From assembly GCF_017743935.1 (NCBI RefSeq), contig NZ_JAGHRE010000004.1:62001-126000 (forward strand): 64,000 nt of DNA. The letters are read 5' to 3'. The notes under the pieces were generated by a model. It made no database searches. It worked only from the letters and a program-made list of their open reading frames with translations, and was not told the origin of the DNA. Positions within the stretch are counted from its first letter, which is position 1. The number at the start of each line of letters is the position of its first letter. This DNA is from Tropicibacter sp. R16_0 (GTDB lineage: Bacteria; Pseudomonadota; Alphaproteobacteria; Rhodobacterales; Rhodobacteraceae). Positions 24,023-32,365 of this stretch are shown here, one piece after another. A program made the position numbers and the translations under genes.

Positions 24023-26241
24023 TCCACATCCGATTTGTTGACCGGTAGGGCATCTGCCGGTTGATGTTCTGCGATGCGCTCGTGAATGAGCCCCTTGCGC
24101 AAAGGTTTGGTCATGTAAAAGTCCAGACCCGCAGCCAGGATCCCCTCGGAATCGCCGTCCATCGCGTGGGCGGTCAACGCCACAATTGGCACATGGCGCG
24201 CCGAGCCGTTTTCCAGTTTGCGAATTTCGCCCGTCGCCTCTTTGCCATCCATTTTCGGCATCGAGATGTCCATGAAGATCAGGTCTGGCTCAAAGCTGCC
24301 AAAGGCTTCGACGGCTTCAAGCCCGTTGTTGGCAAACTTGAGGTCGATTTCCAACTCTTTGACCATTTTGCGGAACACCAACTGGTTTGTCCGGTTGTCC
24401 TCGACCGCCAGAACCCGCATTCGGCGTTTGTCAGCTGCGGCTTGAGCAGGTTTTTCGCCTTCAACAAGAGGTTCGGTTTGCGTGGCTTCCGGTGCGGTCG
24501 CCGGTTTGGGCGTCTTTGCCCCCAGATTGGACAGGCGCGAGAAAAGCTCTGCCCGGGGAATGGGTTTTTGCAGGATACCCTGCAACAATTTGCTGGCTGG
24601 ATCCGCTTGCGCCACGCTGGGGTTGGACGAAAGCAGCACGAACGGCACCTCGCCCCATCCACGTTCATGCATCGCATAGGCCAATTCCAGCCCATCCAGG
24701 TCCGGCATGTTGTGATCGCTCAGCACCAGATCGACGCTGCTGTCGACGCAATCCAACGCCTCCTTCCCGGAGGAACACGAGGTGACGCTGACGCCCAGTT
24801 GGGCCAGCTGTTTCTGCAGGATCGCGCGGTTGACCGGTAGGTCGTCCACGATCATCACATGGTGGATTTCGCCCAAGAAATTCGGCGGTGCGGGTTGTGG
24901 CCCTTCGGCCATGTCCATGGCCACCCGGAATCCAAAGCACGAGCCGACGCCTTCTTCGCTTTCGACCCAGACCGAGCCGTCCATCAGTTCGATCAAGCGG
25001 CGCGAAATCGCAAGCCCCAATCCGGTGCCTTCGAATTTGCGGTTGCGTTCGTCTTCGACCTGATTGAATTCGCCAAAGATGTGGTCGATTTTGTCGGCCG
25101 GAATGCCGATGCCCGTATCCTCGATCGCGACGTGGATTGCACATTTTTGGGACACCGGATCCGGCACGCCTGTGACGCGGATCAGCACATGGCCCTTGGA
25201 GGTGAATTTGATGGCGTTGCCGACCAGATTGGTCAGAACCTGTCGCACACGTCCGGGATCCCCGATGAACAGCGTCGGCAGGAACAGATCGTAGTCGACC
25301 AAAAGCGTGAGCCCCTTATCCCGTACCGTTGGCTGCAGCAGCATGGCAATCTCGTGAATGCACCGTTCCAAGTCGAAGGGTTCGGTGTGCAGAATCAGCT
25401 TGTCAGCCTCGATCTTTGAATAATCCAGAACGTCGTTGATTATGACCAGCAGAGCCTCGCCCGAGTTTTTGATCGTGTTGGCGTAAAGCCTTTGCTCTTC
25501 ATCGAGTGAGGTATCGGTGAGCAGCTCGGCCATGCCGACAACGCCGTTCATGGGCGTCCTGATCTCATGGCTCATATTCGCCAAAAAGGCAGACTTTGCA
25601 CGGTTCGCCGCCTCGGCGCGTTCCCGAGCAACACGCAGTTCGGTTTCGTAGTGAACGGACGAGGTGATGTTCAATGCAAGGCTCACGACATCGCCACCAT
25701 GCCCGCGTTGGTCAATCAGCTTGATGTATTGGTCGTTCCACATGCGCATCACGACCGGTTCAGGGTTGGGGGCCATCCAGCGCTCGGTCATCATGTGGCG
25801 CCACTCATCCGGAGCAAGAGTTTCCGTGTTTACGAGCCCTTCGTCCGTAAACAACTGCAGGATCCGCATGTAGGATATGCCCGGCCCGACCTCTTCCAAA
25901 CCATCAAAGGCGTTCAGATAAGCGGTATTGGCGCCGATCAGATTGCTGTCGGCGTCGAAGAAAGCAAACCCGTCCTGAATGGTTTGAATGGAATGCCACA
26001 ACCGACGCTCGGCAATCTCGATCTTGGCGTTGGCAACGGTCAGGTCGGATTTGACCTTTTCGTTTTCATCACGAACGGTCGCAACCTCGGCCTGCTTTTC
26101 GCCAATTTGACGTGTAAGAGCCAAAGCATGCCGTCCAAGTTTGCGATTGGCCGCGCTCAATTCGGCTTGTTTCAGCTCCAGCAATCGTTCGGCGGCAAGA
26201 CGCGCGCGCCGTTCCTCGGCCAATTTGTTGACAAGGCTCAT
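24013..26241 (-). CDS. Hybrid sensor histidine kinase with PAS and two receiver domains
   Basis: A 742-residue cytoplasmic hybrid kinase. N-terminal coiled coil (about 1-80), PAS-like domain (about 81-195), then the dimerisation/phosphoacceptor domain with His225 in FLANMSHEIRTPMNG. The ATPase domain has N box NLVGNAIKF (338-346), DTGIGI and GTGLGLAISRRL. Two receivers follow: REC1 (about 460-575) with acceptor Asp509, and REC2 (about 608-730) with Asp658 in IFMDISMPKMDG. There is no transmembrane segment, so it senses an intracellular or soluble signal. No separate response regulator is adjacent. It is divergent from the A2M operon; whether it controls it is unknown. Confidence 0.95.
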   Translation of the reverse strand: MSLVNKLAEERRARLAAERLLELKQAELSAANRKLGRHALALTRQIGEKQAEVATVRDENEKVKSDLTVANAKIEIAERRLWHSIQTIQDGFAFFDADSNLIGANTAYLNAFDGLEEVGPGISYMRILQLFTDEGLVNTETLAPDEWRHMMTERWMAPNPEPVVMRMWNDQYIKLIDQRGHGGDVVSLALNITSSVHYETELRVARERAEAANRAKSAFLANMSHEIRTPMNGVVGMAELLTDTSLDEEQRLYANTIKNSGEALLVIINDVLDYSKIEADKLILHTEPFDLERCIHEIAMLLQPTVRDKGLTLLVDYDLFLPTLFIGDPGRVRQVLTNLVGNAIKFTSKGHVLIRVTGVPDPVSQKCAIHVAIEDTGIGIPADKIDHIFGEFNQVEDERNRKFEGTGLGLAISRRLIELMDGSVWVESEEGVGSCFGFRVAMDMAEGPQPAPPNFLGEIHHVMIVDDLPVNRAILQKQLAQLGVSVTSCSSGKEALDCVDSSVDLVLSDHNMPDLDGLELAYAMHERGWGEVPFVLLSSNPSVAQADPASKLLQGILQKPIPRAELFSRLSNLGAKTPKPATAPEATQTEPLVEGEKPAQAAADKRRMRVLAVEDNRTNQLVFRKMVKELEIDLKFANNGLEAVEAFGSFEPDLIFMDISMPKMDGKEATGEIRKLENGSARHVPIVALTAHAMDGDSEGILAAGLDFYMTKPLRKGLIHERIAEHQPADALPVNKSDVDQV

Positions 26242-26378
26242 TCCAATCAGTCCCCAGGCGGTTCTTGGCCTGCAGCATCCGACGAGTCGGTGAACAAGTA
26301 TTTAACCAAGTCTCAATATGGGAATCGTTGCAAAAGCCGCGCAGCCCATGCGACCCTGCCCCAAACAGGGAGGGCATC

Positions 26379-29300
26379 ATGCCACGCTTTGTCACTAAGC
26401 TAATTGGTCAAATTCTTTCGATTTTTTTGCTGGCGGGAGGCGCAGCCGCGCAGGATGCAGTCCCCGGCTTTCGGTATGTTGTCACGCAAGACGTGGACTT
26501 TTACGGCGCCGATTTGGATGCGCTGTTTGATACGGATTTGGAGTCCTGTGTCCGGGCGTGCTCAGCCAATCGCCAATGTGCAGCGTTCACCTTCAACACA
26601 CGGTCGAATTCCTGTTTCCCCAAAAGCGGTCTAAGTGATCAGACCCCCTATGAAGGGGCGATTTCGGCGCAAAAGATCGCCACTCCCGCTGACGTGCTGC
26701 AACGCGGGGCCAACCGGGTTCAGGCCCTGGATGTGCTGCGGGACGTTGATTTCACGCAAGCCGCGATTCTTGCCCGGGAACTGGGGTTGCGCCACCGCGC
26801 TGGCGGTCGCGATATCGAAGCGGTGCTGGGTGCAATGCGGGCATCAGCGTCGGACCCGGTGCGCGCGTTGGGCTGGACCGGCGTGGCCGTCTCCTTGACG
26901 GATCGTTCCGATCTGTGGGGCGAATACGCTCGGTGGTTGCTGCAAATTGAACCAGATGCGCGCCGCAGGTCCGAGGTGCGTGCGATGGCGATTTCGGCTG
27001 CGCTCAACAGCTATCTGCGCTCGGACACAGCAGGTGCACAGGTGACTGCGCTAGAGGTTTTGTCCCAAGCGTTGGAGCGGTCTGGGCGGGGTCGTGACAT
27101 GGTGTCGGTCTTGCGGGTCGCCTCGGAAATCCAACCGCGCGAGGACATTCTGGCCGCTCTTGAAAGCGCGATTGCCAAATATGGCTTCCGCGTGGTCGAT
27201 AGCACGGTGGAAAGCGATGCCGTTGCGCCTCGCATCTGTGTGCAATTCTCGGAACCGCTGGAAAAGGCCAGCATCGACTATGATCCTTATGTTCAACTGT
27301 CCGCGACGACCCTGTCAGTTCAGGCCGATGAGCAGCAGCTGTGTGTCGATGGTGTTGAGCATGGTGAACGCTATCGCTTCACGCTGCGCAAGGGCTTGCC
27401 TGCCGCTTCGGGAGAAACGCTGCACCGCGATGTGACGCTGACACATTATGTGCGCGACCGCTCGCCTTCGGTCCGGTTCCCGGGGCGGTCCTATGTTCTG
27501 CCCAAAACGGCCGAGGCTGCTTTGCCGGTGGAAACCGTGAACCTGACCCAGATCGATTTGCGCCTGCGCCGGGTCAGCGACCGCAATCTGCTGCGGGCAG
27601 TGCAGGATGGGTTCTTTGGCCGACCACTCAGCCAATGGCAGGATCAGCAGTTCGCGTCCGAGATCGCGCAAGAGGTCTGGGCCGGCACGGCTGATGTGTC
27701 CAGCGAACTGAACCGCGACATGACGGCCCGTTTGCCGCTGGCCGAAGCCATCGCTGGGCAACCCGCTGGCATCTATGCGCTCACCGCGCGTGTTCCGGGG
27801 GCCGACCCCTATGATGATCCGGGCGCGACGCAATGGTTTGTCCTGTCTGATCTGGGGCTGCGTACGGTGTCGGGCACCGATGGTTTGCATGTCTCGGTCT
27901 TGGGGCTTGGTGATGCCAAGCCGCGCGCGGGGGTCGAGGTTACGTTGATCTCAAAGGCCAATGCGGTCTTGGCCGAGGCTGCAACCGACGCAAGCGGTCG
28001 CGTGCGCTTTGATGCGGGTCTGACACGTGGGTCTGGGGCTGCCGCACCCGCGATGGTCTTTGCCCGCCAAGGCGACAGCGACATCGGGTTCCTGTCGCTC
28101 ACCGATCCGGCTTTCGATCTGTCCGACCGCGGGGTCGAGGGGCGGCCCGCGCCCGGCCCGGTCGACGTCTTCCTGACCACCGACCGAGGTGCCTATCGCG
28201 CGGGTGAGGTGATCAATGCCACCGTTCTGGCGCGCGATAACGTGGCGCAGGCCATCGACGGCTTGCCCATGACCGCGATCCTCAGCCGCCCAGATGGCGT
28301 GGAATACCTGCGCCGGGTGTCCAATGGCGGTGTCTCGGGCGGCCATGTTTTTGCTCTGCCCGTGGATGCCAGCGTGCCGCGCGGGTCCTGGCGGCTGGAC
28401 ATCAAAAGCGATCCCAAGGGTGCTGTGTTGGCCAGCCAGACGGTGCTGGTCGAGGATTTTCTGCCCGAACGGATCGATTTTGACCAAACCTTGCCCTCAG
28501 CACCTTTGCGTCCAGGGGACAGCGTGCCGCTCAGCATTGATGCGCGTTACCTGTTTGGTGCGCCGGGGTCTGATCTGACCACCGATGGGCAGGTGGTGAT
28601 CCGCACCACGCAAGAGTTGAAGGATTATCCTGGCTATCGTTTTGGCCGCTATGACAGCTCGGTCACCGCGCAAAGCAGTTACTTCGGTGGTGAGCGCACG
28701 GATGCCCAAGGCAAGGTACAGCTGTTTGTGGATATCCCCCAAATCGACGCCGCGGGTCGCCCGCTAGAGGCGACTGTGATCACTCGGCTTGCCGATGGCT
28801 CGGCCCGCCCGGTCGAACGACGCCTGAACGCGCAGGTCAACCCGCCTACGGATGTTATCGGGATCAAGCCATTGTTTGAGGATGTGGTAGCCGAAGGGTC
28901 CGAAGCCGCGTTTCAGGTCATCGGCCTGACGCCGGATCTGACCCCGCAACCAATGCGCGTGCGCTGGACCCTGAACCGGGTCGAGACGCGCTACCAGTGG
29001 TATCAGCTTTATGGCAACTGGAATTGGGAGCCGACCACCCGCCGCACCCGCATTGCAACGGGTGAGGCTGATTTGGGCAGCGACCCTCTGACGGTGTCCC
29101 AGCCCGTGGATTGGGGAGAGTATGAGCTGGTCGTTGAACGTCTTGATGGCACCTATACTGCAGCTGCATTCGATTTCTATGCGGGTTGGTATCAGGGCGG
29201 GGACTCATCCGTCACACCAGACCGGTTGGAGCTGTCGCTGGACAAGGACAGCTATGCCATCGGGGATACTGCGCAATTGCGGATCGTGCCCCGCATGGGT

Positions 29301-31808
29301 GGGACTGCCTTGATCCAGGTGATGTCGAATGAGGTGATCCACCGCGAGATGGTTGAGGTTACCGCAGGCGACACCCGTATTCCGCTGACCGTGACCGAGG
29401 AGTGGGGCAGCGGCGCCTATGTCACTGCCACCGTGATCCGCCCAATGGATGTAAGCGCCGGCCAGAGCCCGGCCCGTGCGCTTGGGTTGGTGCATGCAAG
29501 GGTCGAGCCTGAGGGCCGCAAGCTGGCGGTTACCATCGACACGCCCGAAGTTGTGCGACCGCGTCAGGTGCAAAACGTCAGCGTCTCAGTGGATGGCGCA
29601 GCCGAAGGTGAAGAGGTCTATCTGACGCTCGCCGCGATTGACGTGGGTATCCTGAACCTGACCGGGTTTCAAAGCCCCGATCCCCAAGGCCACTACTTTG
29701 GCCAGCGACGTTTGGGTGTGGAATTGCGCGACGTTTATGGCCGCCTGATCGACGGCATGAACGGGGCTATGGGTCAAGTGCGCTCGGGCGGGGACGCGGA
29801 CAACGGTATGCGGATGCAATCGCCGCCACCCACGCAGGACCTGATGGCGGTGTTCAGCGGTACGGTGAAGCTGGGCCCTGACGGCAAAGCCGAGGTCGAA
29901 GTGCCGCTGCCCGCGTTCAATGGCACGGTTCGCCTGATGGCCGTGGCCTGGTCTGACCGAGCGGTGGGCCAAGCCGAGCATGACATGCTGGTTCGCGACC
30001 CGGTGGTTCTGACGGCCAGCCTGCCGCGCTTCTTGGCGCCAGGGGACAGCAGCCGCATGCTGCTTGAGGCCGTGCATGCCGATGGCGCAACCGGAGAGAT
30101 GCAGCTGCGTGTCTCGGCTTCGAACGGCGTGCAGATGGGTGACATCCCCGCTGCTTTTGCTCTGGAAAGCGGCGAGAAGGCATCCTTTGCCATCCCGATC
30201 CGTGCGGGTGGCGTGGGTGATCCGACCATAGAACTTGCCCTGACCACGCCTGATGGCGTGACGCTGATGCAAACCCTGAGGATGCCGGTGCGCGCCAATG
30301 ATCCGGTGGTGGCACAGACCCGCCGGTTCTCGCTGGCCGGTGGCGACAGTTTCCTGTTCTCGGATGATGTCTTTGCAGGGCTGCGACAAGGATCGGCGCG
30401 CGCCATCCTGTCGGCCGGGCCGCTCGCCAAGTTCGATGCACCAGGCCTGCTGAGCACGCTTGATCGATACCCCTATGGCTGCACCGAGCAGATCACGTCG
30501 CAGACCATGCCGTTGTTGTATCTGTCGTCAGTGGCACAGGCGACGGGGCTGGGCAGCGGGCCCAAGATTTCGACCCAGATCGACGCAGCGATTTCGCGCG
30601 TCTTAACCCGGCAGGCGTCGAACGGGGCTTTTGGCCTGTGGCGCGCCGAGAGCGGTGATTTCTGGCTCGACGCCTATGTCTCGGATTTCCTGAGCCGCGC
30701 GCGGGCTGAAGGCTATGTGATCCCCGAGCGCGCCTTTGCCCAGGCGATGGACAACTTGCGCAACCGCATCAACTATGCCCCCGATTTCGATTTCGGGGGC
30801 GAAGATGTGGCCTATGCCCTGATGGTGTTGGCCCGCGAAGGGGCGGCCTCGATGGGCGATCTGCGCTATTACGCGGATGTAAAGGCCGAGGCTTTTGCCA
30901 CGCCGCTGGCAGTCGCGCAACTTGGGGCGGCGTTGGCGATGTACGGCGATCAGACGCGAGCCGATGCTTTGTTTGCGCGCTCTGCTGGCCTGTTCGAAGA
31001 GCACGGGTTCGGGGACAACGCCTATTGGCGCGCGGACTACGGCACCACCCAACGTGACGCGGCAGGTGTGCTCGCGCTCGCGGCCGAAGTGGGTAGCGTG
31101 ACGGCGCAGAATGCAGCGCTGATCAGCCAGGTCAGCCAGACCAGCGACCGCCTGTCCACGCAAGAGGCTGCCTGGACCCTGCTCGCCGCACAGGCGCTGA
31201 TCAAGTCCCCCGAAACCGCTGGTCTGTTGGTCAACGGCGCGCCAGTGTCGGGACCGTTTGTTCAGGTTCTGCAGGGTGCCGACAGTGACAGCTACAACAT
31301 TACCGCCGCCGACGGAAAGTCGACCGAAGTGACACTGACCACGCTTGGCGTGCCCGAAGTTGCGCCCCCGGCCGGTGGCACGGGCTATGGCATCACGCGG
31401 CAGTATTACTCGATGGATGGCGTTCCGCTAGAGCGTCGCAGTTTTGCGGTGGGCGAACGCTTTGTCACTGTTTTGACTGTTGAACCGTTTGAGCCCTCGG
31501 GCGCGCGTCTGATGATCGACGACCCACTGCCGGCAGGGATCGAGATCGACAATCCCAGCCTGCTGCAATCGGGAGATGTGCGCTCGTTGGACTGGCTCGA
31601 TCTGTCCGAGGCAACGCATGCCGAGTTCCGCTCGGATCGCTTCTTGGCGGCGGTTGATATGGACAACAGCGAACCCGTCACGGTGGCCTATGTGGCACGT
31701 GCTGTGACACCGGGCGAGTTCCATCACCCCGCCGCAGCGGTCGAAGACATGTACCGCCCCCGCTACCGGGCCCGGACCGAAACGGGGCGGGTTGAGGTCA
31801 CACAATGA
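26379..31808 (+). CDS. Bacterial alpha-2-macroglobulin with an N-terminal PAN/apple domain and thioester
   Basis: A periplasmic protease trap of 1809 residues. Bacterial A2Ms are thought to capture proteases that breach the outer membrane, in partnership with PBP1C. Seen: a signal peptide (about 1-24) without a lipobox Cys, a cysteine-bearing PAN/apple-like domain (about 28-100: ESCVRACSANRQCAAFTFNTRSNSCF), macroglobulin repeats, and the thioester GCTEQ (1367-1371) intact, followed by the helical thioester domain and C-terminal receptor-like domain. The ATG at 26379 directly precedes the signal peptide; the longer reading from 26265 does not. The stop overlaps the next start by 4 nt (ATGA). 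YfhM of E. coli is a lipoprotein; this protein seems soluble. Confidence 0.94.
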   Translation: MPRFVTKLIGQILSIFLLAGGAAAQDAVPGFRYVVTQDVDFYGADLDALFDTDLESCVRACSANRQCAAFTFNTRSNSCFPKSGLSDQTPYEGAISAQKIATPADVLQRGANRVQALDVLRDVDFTQAAILARELGLRHRAGGRDIEAVLGAMRASASDPVRALGWTGVAVSLTDRSDLWGEYARWLLQIEPDARRRSEVRAMAISAALNSYLRSDTAGAQVTALEVLSQALERSGRGRDMVSVLRVASEIQPREDILAALESAIAKYGFRVVDSTVESDAVAPRICVQFSEPLEKASIDYDPYVQLSATTLSVQADEQQLCVDGVEHGERYRFTLRKGLPAASGETLHRDVTLTHYVRDRSPSVRFPGRSYVLPKTAEAALPVETVNLTQIDLRLRRVSDRNLLRAVQDGFFGRPLSQWQDQQFASEIAQEVWAGTADVSSELNRDMTARLPLAEAIAGQPAGIYALTARVPGADPYDDPGATQWFVLSDLGLRTVSGTDGLHVSVLGLGDAKPRAGVEVTLISKANAVLAEAATDASGRVRFDAGLTRGSGAAAPAMVFARQGDSDIGFLSLTDPAFDLSDRGVEGRPAPGPVDVFLTTDRGAYRAGEVINATVLARDNVAQAIDGLPMTAILSRPDGVEYLRRVSNGGVSGGHVFALPVDASVPRGSWRLDIKSDPKGAVLASQTVLVEDFLPERIDFDQTLPSAPLRPGDSVPLSIDARYLFGAPGSDLTTDGQVVIRTTQELKDYPGYRFGRYDSSVTAQSSYFGGERTDAQGKVQLFVDIPQIDAAGRPLEATVITRLADGSARPVERRLNAQVNPPTDVIGIKPLFEDVVAEGSEAAFQVIGLTPDLTPQPMRVRWTLNRVETRYQWYQLYGNWNWEPTTRRTRIATGEADLGSDPLTVSQPVDWGEYELVVERLDGTYTAAAFDFYAGWYQGGDSSVTPDRLELSLDKDSYAIGDTAQLRIVPRMGGTALIQVMSNEVIHREMVEVTAGDTRIPLTVTEEWGSGAYVTATVIRPMDVSAGQSPARALGLVHARVEPEGRKLAVTIDTPEVVRPRQVQNVSVSVDGAAEGEEVYLTLAAIDVGILNLTGFQSPDPQGHYFGQRRLGVELRDVYGRLIDGMNGAMGQVRSGGDADNGMRMQSPPPTQDLMAVFSGTVKLGPDGKAEVEVPLPAFNGTVRLMAVAWSDRAVGQAEHDMLVRDPVVLTASLPRFLAPGDSSRMLLEAVHADGATGEMQLRVSASNGVQMGDIPAAFALESGEKASFAIPIRAGGVGDPTIELALTTPDGVTLMQTLRMPVRANDPVVAQTRRFSLAGGDSFLFSDDVFAGLRQGSARAILSAGPLAKFDAPGLLSTLDRYPYGCTEQITSQTMPLLYLSSVAQATGLGSGPKISTQIDAAISRVLTRQASNGAFGLWRAESGDFWLDAYVSDFLSRARAEGYVIPERAFAQAMDNLRNRINYAPDFDFGGEDVAYALMVLAREGAASMGDLRYYADVKAEAFATPLAVAQLGAALAMYGDQTRADALFARSAGLFEEHGFGDNAYWRADYGTTQRDAAGVLALAAEVGSVTAQNAALISQVSQTSDRLSTQEAAWTLLAAQALIKSPETAGLLVNGAPVSGPFVQVLQGADSDSYNITAADGKSTEVTLTTLGVPEVAPPAGGTGYGITRQYYSMDGVPLERRSFAVGERFVTVLTVEPFEPSGARLMIDDPLPAGIEIDNPSLLQSGDVRSLDWLDLSEATHAEFRSDRFLAAVDMDNSEPVTVAYVARAVTPGEFHHPAAAVEDMYRPRYRARTETGRVEVTQ

Positions 31809-32365
31809 CCCAACCCCTAGCAACGGCACACTGGCAGCGCACCGTTGGCGAAGGGACCGACCGTTGCACGCTGTCGCGTGTCGATCAGGGGTGGATTTTG
31901 GTGGGCTATGCGGTTTGGCGTGTCGATGGTGTCGGCTCGCGCCTGAGCTACGATGTGCGCTGCGGTCCCGACTGGCAGAGCTTGTCCGCAGATGTCGCCG
32001 GAGAGGTCGAAGGCCGTCCGATAAAGCTGCGCCTTGCCCATAGTGACGAGGGTTGGCTGCTGAACGATGTGCTGCAACCGGGAACCCAAGGTTGCACCGA
32101 TCTGGACTTGAGTTTTACGCCTGCAACCAACCTGCTGCCGATCCGACGGCTGGGTGGGGTGCCGGGCGAGCAAGTCGCGACACAGGCGGCCTGGCTCAAA
32201 CCGGACCTGGACGAGATCGCGCGCCTGGATCAGATCTATGAGCGGACGCCAGGAGGGCAGGTGCAATACAACTCGCCCAGTTTCTCGGCCTTGCTGGATG
32301 TGGACACCAGCGGGTTTGTCACGAGTTACCCTGAAGGCTGGCATGGGTGGGTGGATGAAGGTTAG
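31805..32365 (+). CDS. DUF1089 putative glycolipid-binding protein
   Basis: A 186-residue protein of the putative glycolipid-binding family (DUF1089, PF06475). Seen: WQRTVGEGTDRCTLSRVDQGW at the start, SYDVRCGPDW, and the closing YNSPSFSALLDVDTSGFVTSYPEGW, all family marks. No signal peptide or membrane segment is evident, so it is probably cytoplasmic. It is coupled at both ends: 4-nt overlap with the A2M gene and 11-nt overlap with pbpC. That placement suggests a role with envelope assembly or lipid-linked precursors (inference). Function in bacteria is not established. Confidence 0.85.
   Translation: MTQPLATAHWQRTVGEGTDRCTLSRVDQGWILVGYAVWRVDGVGSRLSYDVRCGPDWQSLSADVAGEVEGRPIKLRLAHSDEGWLLNDVLQPGTQGCTDLDLSFTPATNLLPIRRLGGVPGEQVATQAAWLKPDLDEIARLDQIYERTPGGQVQYNSPSFSALLDVDTSGFVTSYPEGWHGWVDEG

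Noticed and set aside
26265-26378. N-terminal extension of the A2M protein
   Set aside because: It precedes a clear signal peptide that starts at the ATG at 26379 and would bury it.
32154-32354. N-terminal extension of pbpC
   Set aside because: It overlaps the DUF1089 coding sequence and has no PBP1C features; the membrane helix starts right after the ATG at 32355.
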